A DNA stretch of 64,000 nucleotides. Source: Advenella sp048381675 (lineage in GTDB: Bacteria; Pseudomonadota; Gammaproteobacteria; Burkholderiales; Burkholderiaceae_B). Below, in pieces: positions 24,717 through 31,329 of the stretch. The position numbers and the translations under genes were made by a program. The notes under the pieces are model-generated. The model had not been told where the DNA came from. It did no database searches and worked only from the letters and a program-made list of their open reading frames with translations. Location: the NCBI RefSeq assembly GCF_048381675.1, contig NZ_JBLWIS010000003.1, forward strand, positions 124,001 to 188,000, given 5' to 3'. The first letter of the stretch is position 1. The number at the start of each line of letters is the position of its first letter.

Positions 24717-25229
24717 TTAGCGACTGTCATTGGTTCTGCGTTGGGCTTCGCGGCGATAATCATGGCTTCTGTCTCTTGCTGAAGACGGATTTGAATGTGG
24801 CCTTTCATCCCTGTTGAAGGAGGGGCGGCGAATGGTATGCTGGTTTTGTTCGATGCGTCGATTGTTTTCAGGGCGTTCAACACGGCGATTGTTTTGAGGG
24901 TAGTTTGTGACCTTTTCGCGAGGAGGGCCGATTGGTTTTGCATCGGGGCGTAAGCGATAGGGCTTCCGGTTCGAGTCGTTTTTGTTGCGATTGATGTGTT
25001 TTTTGTCATCATCCCAATATCGTTTCTGGTCGGCATGGCTACGGGTTACCCACTGACGGCGGTTATTATCGTAATAACGGTAATTGTTGACGTTGTAATA
25101 GGTGTTGGAATAACCATACCCGTTACTGTACCCAGAGCCATAATAATCATCATAATAGCCGTAGCCATCATCAATAACGCACCCGGTAAGGCCAACAGCC
25201 AAGACCGCTATCGCAATAATTTTTTTCAT
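24717..25229 (-). CDS. Putative small lipoprotein, Tyr/Asn/Arg-rich
   Basis: About 170 residues from the ATG at 25229, chosen because AGGTT lies 6 bases upstream and MKKIIAIAVLAVGLTGC is a proper lipoprotein signal; an ATG 12 bases earlier is less likely. The lipobox LTGC sets Cys17 as the lipidated residue. Then comes a Gly/Tyr-rich patch (DGYGYYDDYYGSG), an NRRQWVTRSHADQKRYWDD segment, and a long hydrophilic tail full of Arg, Asn, Asp and Pro, probably disordered. Function unknown; the tail could bind peptidoglycan or lipopolysaccharide electrostatically. It pairs with the neighbouring basic secreted protein. Confidence 0.7.
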   Translation of the reverse strand: MKKIIAIAVLAVGLTGCVIDDGYGYYDDYYGSGYSNGYGYSNTYYNVNNYRYYDNNRRQWVTRSHADQKRYWDDDKKHINRNKNDSNRKPYRLRPDAKPIGPPREKVTNYPQNNRRVERPENNRRIEQNQHTIRRPSFNRDERPHSNPSSARDRSHDYRREAQRRTNDSR

Positions 25230-25499
25230 GTTGAACCTCATGTAAAGGTTGATGGACTGAAACTTAACTCTACAGCACTATAATCTTATTATCAGGCAAT
25301 GCCCATTTCCAAGTTGTTTCGCAAACACGCTTAAATGAAAGTATTAATTAAAAACTGGCATATTTGGAACCAATTGAAATAAACCGGTATTTTTCGTTGA
25401 TATTGCAGTGGTTCTGTAGCGGCTTTTCTGTGGTAAATGTTAATTGTGTTGTAAAAAAGTCATCATTTTGCTGAAAAAGATTTTTTTAATACGGTTGTG
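25230..25499. other. Intergenic region before the tRNA-Leu/tRNA-Ser pair
   Basis: AT-rich stretch of about 270 bp holding the reverse-strand promoter for the lipoprotein gene. No ORF, tRNA or strong hairpin was seen in it. Confidence 0.4.
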
Positions 25500-25529
25500 T
25501 AGACAGAAATTAAATTCCCGTGCTATATT
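25500..25529 (+). promoter_or_regulatory. Promoter of the tRNA-Leu/tRNA-Ser transcript
   Basis: TAGACA (25500-25505), an 18-bp spacer and TATATT (25524-25529) fit a sigma-70 promoter and start transcription shortly before the first tRNA. Confidence 0.5.
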
Positions 25530-25549
25530 TCTTTCTTCTTAAGTGTGTC

Positions 25550-25637
25550 GCACTCGTGGTGAAATAGGTAGACACAAGAGACTTAAAATCTCTCGGGCAT
25601 TGCGCCCGTGCCGGTTCGATTCCGGCCGAGTGCACCA
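25550..25637 (+). tRNA. tRNA-Leu (anticodon TAA)
   Basis: 88 nt with encoded CCA and a long variable arm. GCACTCG pairs with CGAGTGC in the acceptor stem; the anticodon loop is CTTAAAA with TAA; the T-arm reads GCCGGTTCGATTCCGGC. Confidence 0.97.
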
Positions 25638-25647
25638 GAGAGAAAAA

Positions 25648-25737
25648 GGAAGCTTGGCAGAGCGGTTGAATGCACCGGTCTTGAAAACCGGCGAGGGTTT
25701 GCGCCCTCCGTGAGTTCGAATCTCACAGCTTCCGCCA
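25648..25737 (+). tRNA. tRNA-Ser (anticodon TGA)
   Basis: 90 nt with encoded CCA, long variable arm typical of tRNA-Ser, acceptor GGAAGCT/AGCTTCC, anticodon loop CTTGAAA with TGA, T-arm GTGAGTTCGAATCTCAC. Ten bases follow the tRNA-Leu, so both are processed from one transcript. Confidence 0.97.
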
Positions 25738-25745
25738 ATACACAA

Positions 25746-25779
25746 AACCCCGGATTCAGTAATGGTCCGGGGTTTTTTT
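25746..25779 (+). terminator. Terminator of the tRNA pair
   Basis: The stem AACCCCGGA/TCCGGGGTT is followed by seven or more T, nine bases after tRNA-Ser. Confidence 0.85.
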
Positions 25780-25957
25780 ATTGCTATTTTATGAGCAGGT
25801 ATAGAGCTCAAATGTGAGTAAGCAAACAAACACAAAAGGTGCTCGTTAGGGGCACTTTTTGTGTTTGGACGCCCGTATAGTGTCAAATTTGTTAGTATGG
25901 GCCATCTTCCGTTTTTTTTATTAACGCGACGAGAGTCGTTTTTTGTGTTTTTTTAAT

Positions 25958-27382
25958 ATGTCAACTAATAAGTCCTACCGTATAGAGAAAGACTTGTTGG
26001 GAACTAAAGAAGTCCCCAATAATGTTTACTATGGTGTCCAAACGCTGAGAGCAATTGAAAATTTCAAGTTGTCTGGCATTCCTTTATCTCACTATCCTGA
26101 GTTTGTTAATGCATTTGCCATGGTTAAGCAGGCAACAGCAGGGGCTAATTGTGAGCTTGGTTACCTTAGTCAGGAAAAATACGAGGCAATCCAAAAAGCC
26201 TGTCAACGAATTATTGCTGGCGAGTTTCATGATCAGTTCGTTGTAGACATGATCCAGGGTGGTGCAGGTACTTCCACCAATATGAATGCCAATGAAGTGA
26301 TTGCCAATGTTGGCCTTGAGTCAATGAATCACGCCAAGGGTGAATATCAGTATCTGGACCCTAATAATGACGTGAACATGTCTCAATCAACCAATGATAC
26401 CTATCCAACGGCAATCAGGTTGGGTCTGCTGTTCAGTCATGAGGTGTTGTTAACAAGCCTGGATAAACTCACTGCATCCTTTGTGGTTAAGGCAAATGAG
26501 TTCGAGGGTATCCTTAAAATGGGCAGGACCCAGCTTCAGGATGCGGTTCCCATGACCCTAGGTCAGGAATTCAAGGCATTCGCTTCAACATTGGCCGATG
26601 ATCTTTCTTTGTTGCGTTCAGTGTCTTCCGGCCTGTTGACGGCGGTTAACCTGGGTGGTACTGCAATTGGTACGGGCATTAATACCGATCCCCGCTACCA
26701 GCAGCTGGCGGTTAAAAAGCTTGCTGAAATCAGTGGTCTGCCTATGAAATCGTCTTCTGATCTGCTGGCGGCTACTTATGATATGGGTGACTTTGTGTTG
26801 CTGTCAGGCATGCTTAAGCGTACTGCAGTTAAATTGTCCAAAATCTGTAATGACTTGCGCCTGCTTTCAAGTGGTCCTCGCACAGGTATTAATGAAATCA
26901 ATCTGCCTGCCCGTCAGCCAGGCAGTTCTATCATGCCCGGAAAAGTTAATCCGGTTATTCCTGAAGCGGTCAATCAAATTGCTTTCGAAATTATCGGTAA
27001 TGATGTGGCTATTACCATGGCATCAGAGGCAGGGCAGTTGCAGCTGAATGTCATGGAGCCATTGATTGCCTACAAAATGTTTGATTCAATTTGCCTGTTG
27101 TCACGTGGCATGGATATGCTCCGTGAACTGTGTATTGATGGTATTACCGCGAATGCGGCTCATTGCAGTGCGTTGGCGGAAAACTCAATTGGCCTGGTTA
27201 CTGCCTTGAATCCGTTTATTGGCTATGCAAACTCTACACGCATTGCTAAAAAAGCGCTGGAAACCGGACGGGGAGTGCTTGAGCTTGTCAAGGAAGAGAG
27301 TCTGCTTGATGAGCAGGTTCTGGCTGATATTTTGCGTCCTGAAAACATGATTGCACCACGTTTGGAAGGCGTTGCCCTCTAA
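25958..27382 (+). CDS. aspA: Aspartate ammonia-lyase
   Basis: AspA deaminates L-aspartate to fumarate and ammonia. From the ATG at 25958 the protein has 474 residues. The N-terminus RIEKDLLGTKEVPNNVYYGVQT is typical of AspA rather than fumarase C. The family signature GSSIMPGKVNPVIPE (about residues 320-334, with the catalytic serine) and the substrate-binding GGAGTSTNMNANEV and QSTNDTYPTA motifs are present. A TTG at 25943 would add five residues and is not preferred. The GAGAG upstream is far from either start, so initiation may be weak. A terminator follows the gene. Confidence 0.94.
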   Translation: MSTNKSYRIEKDLLGTKEVPNNVYYGVQTLRAIENFKLSGIPLSHYPEFVNAFAMVKQATAGANCELGYLSQEKYEAIQKACQRIIAGEFHDQFVVDMIQGGAGTSTNMNANEVIANVGLESMNHAKGEYQYLDPNNDVNMSQSTNDTYPTAIRLGLLFSHEVLLTSLDKLTASFVVKANEFEGILKMGRTQLQDAVPMTLGQEFKAFASTLADDLSLLRSVSSGLLTAVNLGGTAIGTGINTDPRYQQLAVKKLAEISGLPMKSSSDLLAATYDMGDFVLLSGMLKRTAVKLSKICNDLRLLSSGPRTGINEINLPARQPGSSIMPGKVNPVIPEAVNQIAFEIIGNDVAITMASEAGQLQLNVMEPLIAYKMFDSICLLSRGMDMLRELCIDGITANAAHCSALAENSIGLVTALNPFIGYANSTRIAKKALETGRGVLELVKEESLLDEQVLADILRPENMIAPRLEGVAL

Positions 27383-27411
27383 ATCTTGATCGGTAAAATC
27401 AGGCTATAAAC

Positions 27412-27441
27412 AAAAAGGGGCTATTATTGGCCCCTTTTTTT
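27412..27441 (+). terminator. Terminator of aspA
   Basis: The stem AAAAAGGGGC/GCCCCTTTTT with an 8-base loop ends in a run of seven T. Confidence 0.85.
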
Positions 27442-27566
27442 GTTCAGTTAAACCCTGTCCATTTGGATATCTGTCAAGTCGCGACCTTGCTAAAGACTTG
27501 AGTCATTCATACCCTGCTAAAATAAGGCGCTTGATAACCCTGATTTTAGAAAAAAGGAAGAAGACA

Positions 27567-28550
27567 ATGAAAGCAATTGAAATCTCACAGCCGGGTGGGC
27601 CGGAAGTATTAACTTTGGTAGAGCGTGAGAAACCGGTGCTAAAAGCCGGTGAGGTTTTAATTAAAGTAACCGCAGCAGGCATTAATCGTCCGGATGTTTT
27701 TCAGCGTAAGGGTTCTTACCCGCCGCCGGCCGATGCTTCTGATTTGCCAGGCCTGGAAGTGGCGGGTGTTATTGTAGAAGGTGATGTTTCCGGTACCAAT
27801 CTAAAGATTGGCGACAGGGTGTGCGCGCTTACCCCTGGTGGTGGCTATGCCGAATACTGTGCTGCACCTGCTGGTAATTGTCTGCCAATTCCAAAGGGCT
27901 TGAGTGATGTAGAGGCGGCCGGTTTGCCAGAGACTTACTTTACTGTCTGGACTAACGTGTTTGATCGTGGTGCGCTGGCCAAAGACGAGGCCTTGCTGGT
28001 GCACGGCGGTGCAAGTGGTATTGGGACAACCGCCATCCAGTTGGCGCGCGCTTTTGGTAATACCGTTTATGCAACCGTAGGAAGTGATGAACGAGTCAAG
28101 GCGGTAGAAGCATTGGGTGCTAATAAGGGCATTAATTATAAAACCCAGGATTTTGTTGAGGAAATCAAAAGCCTTACCAATGGCAAGGGTGTTAATGTCA
28201 TTTTGGATATGGTTTCCGGTGAATATGTTAACCGTAATATCAATAGCCTGGCTGATGATGGGCGTATTGTCATCATTGCCCAGCTGGGTGGTAGCAAGGC
28301 TACGATAGATACCAATCAGCTAATGCGCCGTCGCCTGACGATTACTGGCTCAACACTGCGTCCACGTTCGCCTGCATTCAAGACTGAAATTGCCCGGTCT
28401 TTGCACAAGCATGTCTGGCCATTGCTCGAGGCAGGTAAGATCAAGCCGATTATCCATGCCACATTCCCTTTCGAAAAGGTAGTGGATGCGCATACCATGA
28501 TGGATGCGGGTGAACAGATTGGTAAAATTATTTTGACTTTTGAAAATTAA
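27567..28550 (+). CDS. NAD(P)H-quinone oxidoreductase (PIG3/zeta-crystallin type)
   Basis: A medium-chain dehydrogenase of the zinc-free quinone oxidoreductase branch, 327 residues. It starts MKAIEISQPGGPEVL, has AAGINRPDVFQRKGSYPPP, and the NADPH-binding ALLVHGGASGIGTTAIQLA near residue 145. The zinc-binding cysteines of alcohol dehydrogenases are absent. The substrate is probably a quinone or electrophilic aldehyde. The ATG at 27567 has AAGGAAG 9 bases upstream; a start 69 bp earlier would add an atypical basic extension. It lies in front of tpiA in the same direction. Confidence 0.88.
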   Translation: MKAIEISQPGGPEVLTLVEREKPVLKAGEVLIKVTAAGINRPDVFQRKGSYPPPADASDLPGLEVAGVIVEGDVSGTNLKIGDRVCALTPGGGYAEYCAAPAGNCLPIPKGLSDVEAAGLPETYFTVWTNVFDRGALAKDEALLVHGGASGIGTTAIQLARAFGNTVYATVGSDERVKAVEALGANKGINYKTQDFVEEIKSLTNGKGVNVILDMVSGEYVNRNINSLADDGRIVIIAQLGGSKATIDTNQLMRRRLTITGSTLRPRSPAFKTEIARSLHKHVWPLLEAGKIKPIIHATFPFEKVVDAHTMMDAGEQIGKIILTFEN

Positions 28551-28564
28551 AGACAAATCGGGTG

Positions 28565-28607
28565 TATACGGGTTAGAATATTAGGTTAATTAAATTTAAC
28601 CCGTATA
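28565..28607. promoter_or_regulatory. 11-bp inverted repeat before tpiA
   Basis: TATACGGGTTA (28565-28575) and TAACCCGTATA (28597-28607) form perfect arms around a 21-base AT-rich loop. It lies between the quinone oxidoreductase stop and the tpiA start. It may be a terminator without T-run, or an operator. Confidence 0.4.
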
Positions 28608-28627
28608 TTTACTAGCCGGATTTAACT

Positions 28628-29386
28628 ATGACAACAGCAAAAACGCGTCAGCGACTGGTTATTGGAAACTGGAAAATGAATGGTAGCCTGGCTGCCAACG
28701 AGGTGCTTTTGAAAGGCATTCGCGAAGGCGTGGAAAACGCGGGCGCAAGTAATAACTGCGCTATTGCTGTTTGTCCGTCTTTTCCTTATCTGGCTCAGGT
28801 ATCGCAGGTTTTGGCTGGTAGTGCTGTGTCCTGGGGGGCGCAAGATGTCAGTTTGCAAGCATCTGGTGCGTTCACCGGTGAGGTTTCCGCTGCCATGCTT
28901 AATGATTTTAATTGTGCATGGACGCTGGTTGGTCACTCAGAACGCCGTGCCCTGCATGGGGAAACCAGCGAACAGGTGGCTTTAAAGGCACAGGCAGCGC
29001 TGGCACATAACATTACGCCAGTAGTTTGTGTGGGCGAAACTTTGCAAGATCGCGAACAGCAAAATACCCTTGGTGTCATTCAGGCACAATTGGCGCCAGT
29101 GTTGGCTTTGGGTGAGCAGGCAGTGAATAAAATGGTAATTGCTTATGAGCCTGTTTGGGCCATTGGTACCGGTCTTACCGCTTCGCCAGAGCAGGCACAG
29201 GAAGTGCATGCCTATATCCGTGCCCAGTTAAATGCGCTTGGGGCGGGTAACGTACAGATTTTATATGGTGGCAGCGTTAAGGCTGCCAATGCGGCAAGTT
29301 TATTTGCCATGGCAGATATCGATGGCGCACTGGTAGGTGGTGCCGCCCTGGTTGCCGAAGAATTTTTGAATATTGCTACTGCTTAA
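28628..29386 (+). CDS. tpiA: Triosephosphate isomerase
   Basis: TpiA interconverts dihydroxyacetone phosphate and glyceraldehyde-3-phosphate. The 252-residue barrel begins with RLVIGNWKMNG (catalytic Lys in NWKMN), has the catalytic histidine in VGHSERR, the catalytic glutamate in IAYEPVWAIGTG, and the phosphate-binding ILYGGSVKAAN. It is followed 21 bp later by secG, the common tpiA-secG arrangement. Confidence 0.97.
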   Translation: MTTAKTRQRLVIGNWKMNGSLAANEVLLKGIREGVENAGASNNCAIAVCPSFPYLAQVSQVLAGSAVSWGAQDVSLQASGAFTGEVSAAMLNDFNCAWTLVGHSERRALHGETSEQVALKAQAALAHNITPVVCVGETLQDREQQNTLGVIQAQLAPVLALGEQAVNKMVIAYEPVWAIGTGLTASPEQAQEVHAYIRAQLNALGAGNVQILYGGSVKAANAASLFAMADIDGALVGGAALVAEEFLNIATA

Positions 29387-29407
29387 TATTTTTGGAGTTT
29401 TACTTTT

Positions 29408-29926
29408 ATGCCTTCATATTTATATCCATTGCTAACCGTAGTACAGGTGATTGCTGCGCTTGCCGTCATTGTGCTCGTGTTGCTGCAGCAGGGCAAAGGC
29501 GCCGATATGGGCTCTTCCTTTGGTGGTGGTTCCGCCGGTAGTTTATTTGGTGCCACGGGTGCGGCCAACTTTTTCTCGCGTGCTACCAAATGGATAGCCG
29601 TTTTGTTTTTTGCGTCCACGGCAGGTCTTGCTTATCTGGGCAACTCGTCACCAGATTCTGTTGGTGGCCAATCAAGTGGAAGTGGCTTGATGGAAGGTTA
29701 TCAGCCGCAGGATCCTGCTTTGCCAGTGGCTCCTTTGGGTGGTGGCGCTATTCCTCCTGCACCGGTTGCGGGTAATGCTGCTGTGCCTGTTGTCCCTGCG
29801 GCTGTTGGTCAGTCAACTCCTGCTGCTCCTGAGGCAGTGCCAGCACCTGCTACACAGGCAACTGTTGTAGAAACACCAACAGAAGTGGCTCCTGTTGCTG
29901 ATAAATCAACAGAAAATACGCAGTAA
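29408..29926 (+). CDS. secG: Preprotein translocase subunit SecG, long C-terminal tail
   Basis: SecG is a small non-essential part of the SecYEG channel. Residues 1-80 hold the two transmembrane helices (VVQVIAALAVIVLVLLQQGKGADMG and TKWIAVLFFASTAGLAYLG segments) with the conserved loop GSSFGGGSAGSLFGATGAANFFSRAT, here quoted in part. The remaining 90 residues are Pro/Ala/Val-rich and probably disordered, making the protein 172 residues against about 110 in E. coli; such tails are usual in Burkholderiales. It follows tpiA and precedes tRNA-Leu. Confidence 0.93.
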   Translation: MPSYLYPLLTVVQVIAALAVIVLVLLQQGKGADMGSSFGGGSAGSLFGATGAANFFSRATKWIAVLFFASTAGLAYLGNSSPDSVGGQSSGSGLMEGYQPQDPALPVAPLGGGAIPPAPVAGNAAVPVVPAAVGQSTPAAPEAVPAPATQATVVETPTEVAPVADKSTENTQ

Positions 29927-29980
29927 CAACAAATTTTTCTGGAATGCGTTATAATTTAATGCTTTCCAGAACATAATTTT

Positions 29981-30065
29981 GCTCATGTGGTGGAATTGGT
30001 AGACACGCTATCTTGAGGGGGTAGTGGCGAAAGCTGTGCGAGTTCGAGTCTCGCCATGAGCACCA
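29981..30065 (+). tRNA. tRNA-Leu (anticodon GAG)
   Basis: 85 nt with encoded CCA. Acceptor GCTCATG/CATGAGC; anticodon stem CTATC/GGTAG with loop TTGAGGG, anticodon GAG; long variable arm; T-arm GCGAGTTCGAGTCTCGC. Confidence 0.96.
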
Positions 30066-30097
30066 TCGGTTTTAGTTAAAATTGGTTAAAAATTCAG

Positions 30098-30133
30098 AGC
30101 CCTTGCTTTAATTAAGCAAGGGCTTTTCTGTTT
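30098..30133 (+). terminator. Terminator after tRNA-Leu
   Basis: An 11-bp perfect stem AGCCCTTGCTT/AAGCAAGGGCT around a 5-base loop, then TTTTCTGTTTTT. Confidence 0.8.
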
Positions 30134-30209
30134 TTGCTGGGGTAACCCGGGTAGGCTAAGCAGTATAGTATCAACGCAGGTCTGATGCACAAAAACCTAG
30201 GGTATTCCC

Positions 30210-30223
30210 TTGATTTTTGTCAA
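30210..30223 (+). promoter_or_regulatory. FNR/ANR-type box upstream of azurin
   Basis: TTGATTTTTGTCAA matches the anaerobic regulator consensus TTGAT-N4-ATCAA in nine of ten defined positions. It lies 116 bp before the azurin start. Azurin genes are activated by ANR/FNR under low oxygen in pseudomonads, which supports the call. Confidence 0.6.
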
Positions 30224-30293
30224 AAAATTTTACTATTTTACTCAACTATTAAAAGAAAATAGTGTCTAATATTGCTCATGTGCTTATAACTTA

Positions 30294-30306
30294 TCGTATG
30301 ATACGA
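30294..30306. promoter_or_regulatory. Palindrome TCGTATGATACGA in the azurin leader
   Basis: A perfect 6+1+6 palindrome 33 bp before the azurin start codon, in the probable untranslated leader. No regulator is known to me for this sequence. Confidence 0.35.
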
Positions 30307-30338
30307 AAGTACAGAAGTTTTTTTCACAGGAGAAATAT

Positions 30339-30791
30339 ATGTCTTTCAAAAAATTGGCGCTAGCTGCTGTTCTGTCTGTTGCTGCAACCCCCGTGTTGGC
30401 TGCAGAGTGTGCGGTAGATATCGATTCCAACGATGCAATGCAATACAATACAAAAGAAATCTCAATCAGCAAGTCATGCAAAGACTTTACGGTTAACCTG
30501 AAGCACGTAGGTAAATTGCCTGCTGCCGCAATGGGCCATAACGTTGTAATTACCAAAACTGCAGACATGCAAGCAGTTGCTACCGAAGGTGTGGCGGCTG
30601 GCCTGGCTAAAGACTATGTGAAAGAGGGTGACGAGCGTGTTGTTGCCCATACCAAAATAATTGGTGGTGGTGAATCTGCTACCGTTACTTTCCCTGTTGA
30701 AAAACTGGCTGCAGATGGCGATTACAGCTTCTTCTGCTCATTCCCAGGTCACTTTGCCATTATGAAAGGTGCAGTTAAGCTGGTTGATTAA
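30339..30791 (+). CDS. azu: Azurin (blue copper electron carrier)
   Basis: A periplasmic type-1 copper protein that carries electrons, classically in denitrification or oxidative-stress pathways. The precursor is 150 residues with a signal peptide ending TPVLA; the mature 129-residue protein starts AECAVDIDSNDAMQ. The copper ligands are visible: histidine in MGHNVV, cysteine in FFCSFPGH together with its histidine, and methionine in AIMKG. A disulfide between the AEC and KSCKDF cysteines is expected. AGGAGA precedes the ATG. An FNR-type box upstream suggests oxygen control. No nitrite reductase or amine dehydrogenase genes are nearby. Confidence 0.96.
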   Translation: MSFKKLALAAVLSVAATPVLAAECAVDIDSNDAMQYNTKEISISKSCKDFTVNLKHVGKLPAAAMGHNVVITKTADMQAVATEGVAAGLAKDYVKEGDERVVAHTKIIGGGESATVTFPVEKLAADGDYSFFCSFPGHFAIMKGAVKLVD

Positions 30792-31329
30792 TTTGTAATC
30801 ATGCTATGAGTAAACCTTGCCGGGAAAGCAGGGTTTACTTGGCAAATTCAAAACGCCTGAGTTTCTTCATGAAATTCAGGCATTTTTGTTTGCTCGTTTT
30901 TTTTGTTTAGGACGCATGTAAGGTTTGGCTGTAAGTCTTTAAACAGGGTTTGTAAAGTAAATGAGTGGCTGTCCTGCAGAAGTAATAATTAGCCTTGGTT
31001 TAATGTGAAATGCTTGAATCTGAATAGGTTTTGCATGGTGGATGACGATTTTTCTGCTTGATAGAAATGACGCTTTGAAAGGGTGAGGTTGTTTATAAAA
31101 GACAATATGTGTCTTTTTATTAAGAATTAATTTTTTGCTTTTGAAATAAAATAAATGATAACCTTTTGATTTTAAATTAAAAAATTTTTTCTTGGTGTGA
31201 GTGCGTCATTTGTTGGCTTGGTAAATTAATGTAAGCACTGTCTTTTTTTTATATCATAGGATAATAGGGCGGCTATTAATGGCTGAAAGAGTGGTTGCAT
31301 GTCTATAAATTCAAACTGGGATTTAGGTA
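30792..31329. other. Long leader region between azurin and the adhesin
   Basis: About 540 bp without a gene. A terminator-like hairpin for azurin lies at 30855-30881 (GCCTGA...TCAGGC) followed by a T-rich tract. The rest is AT-rich. Near the adhesin there is a run of eight T at 31243-31250 and a good -10-like GATAAT at 31260-31265, but no convincing -35 element at the right distance. Confidence 0.45.
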
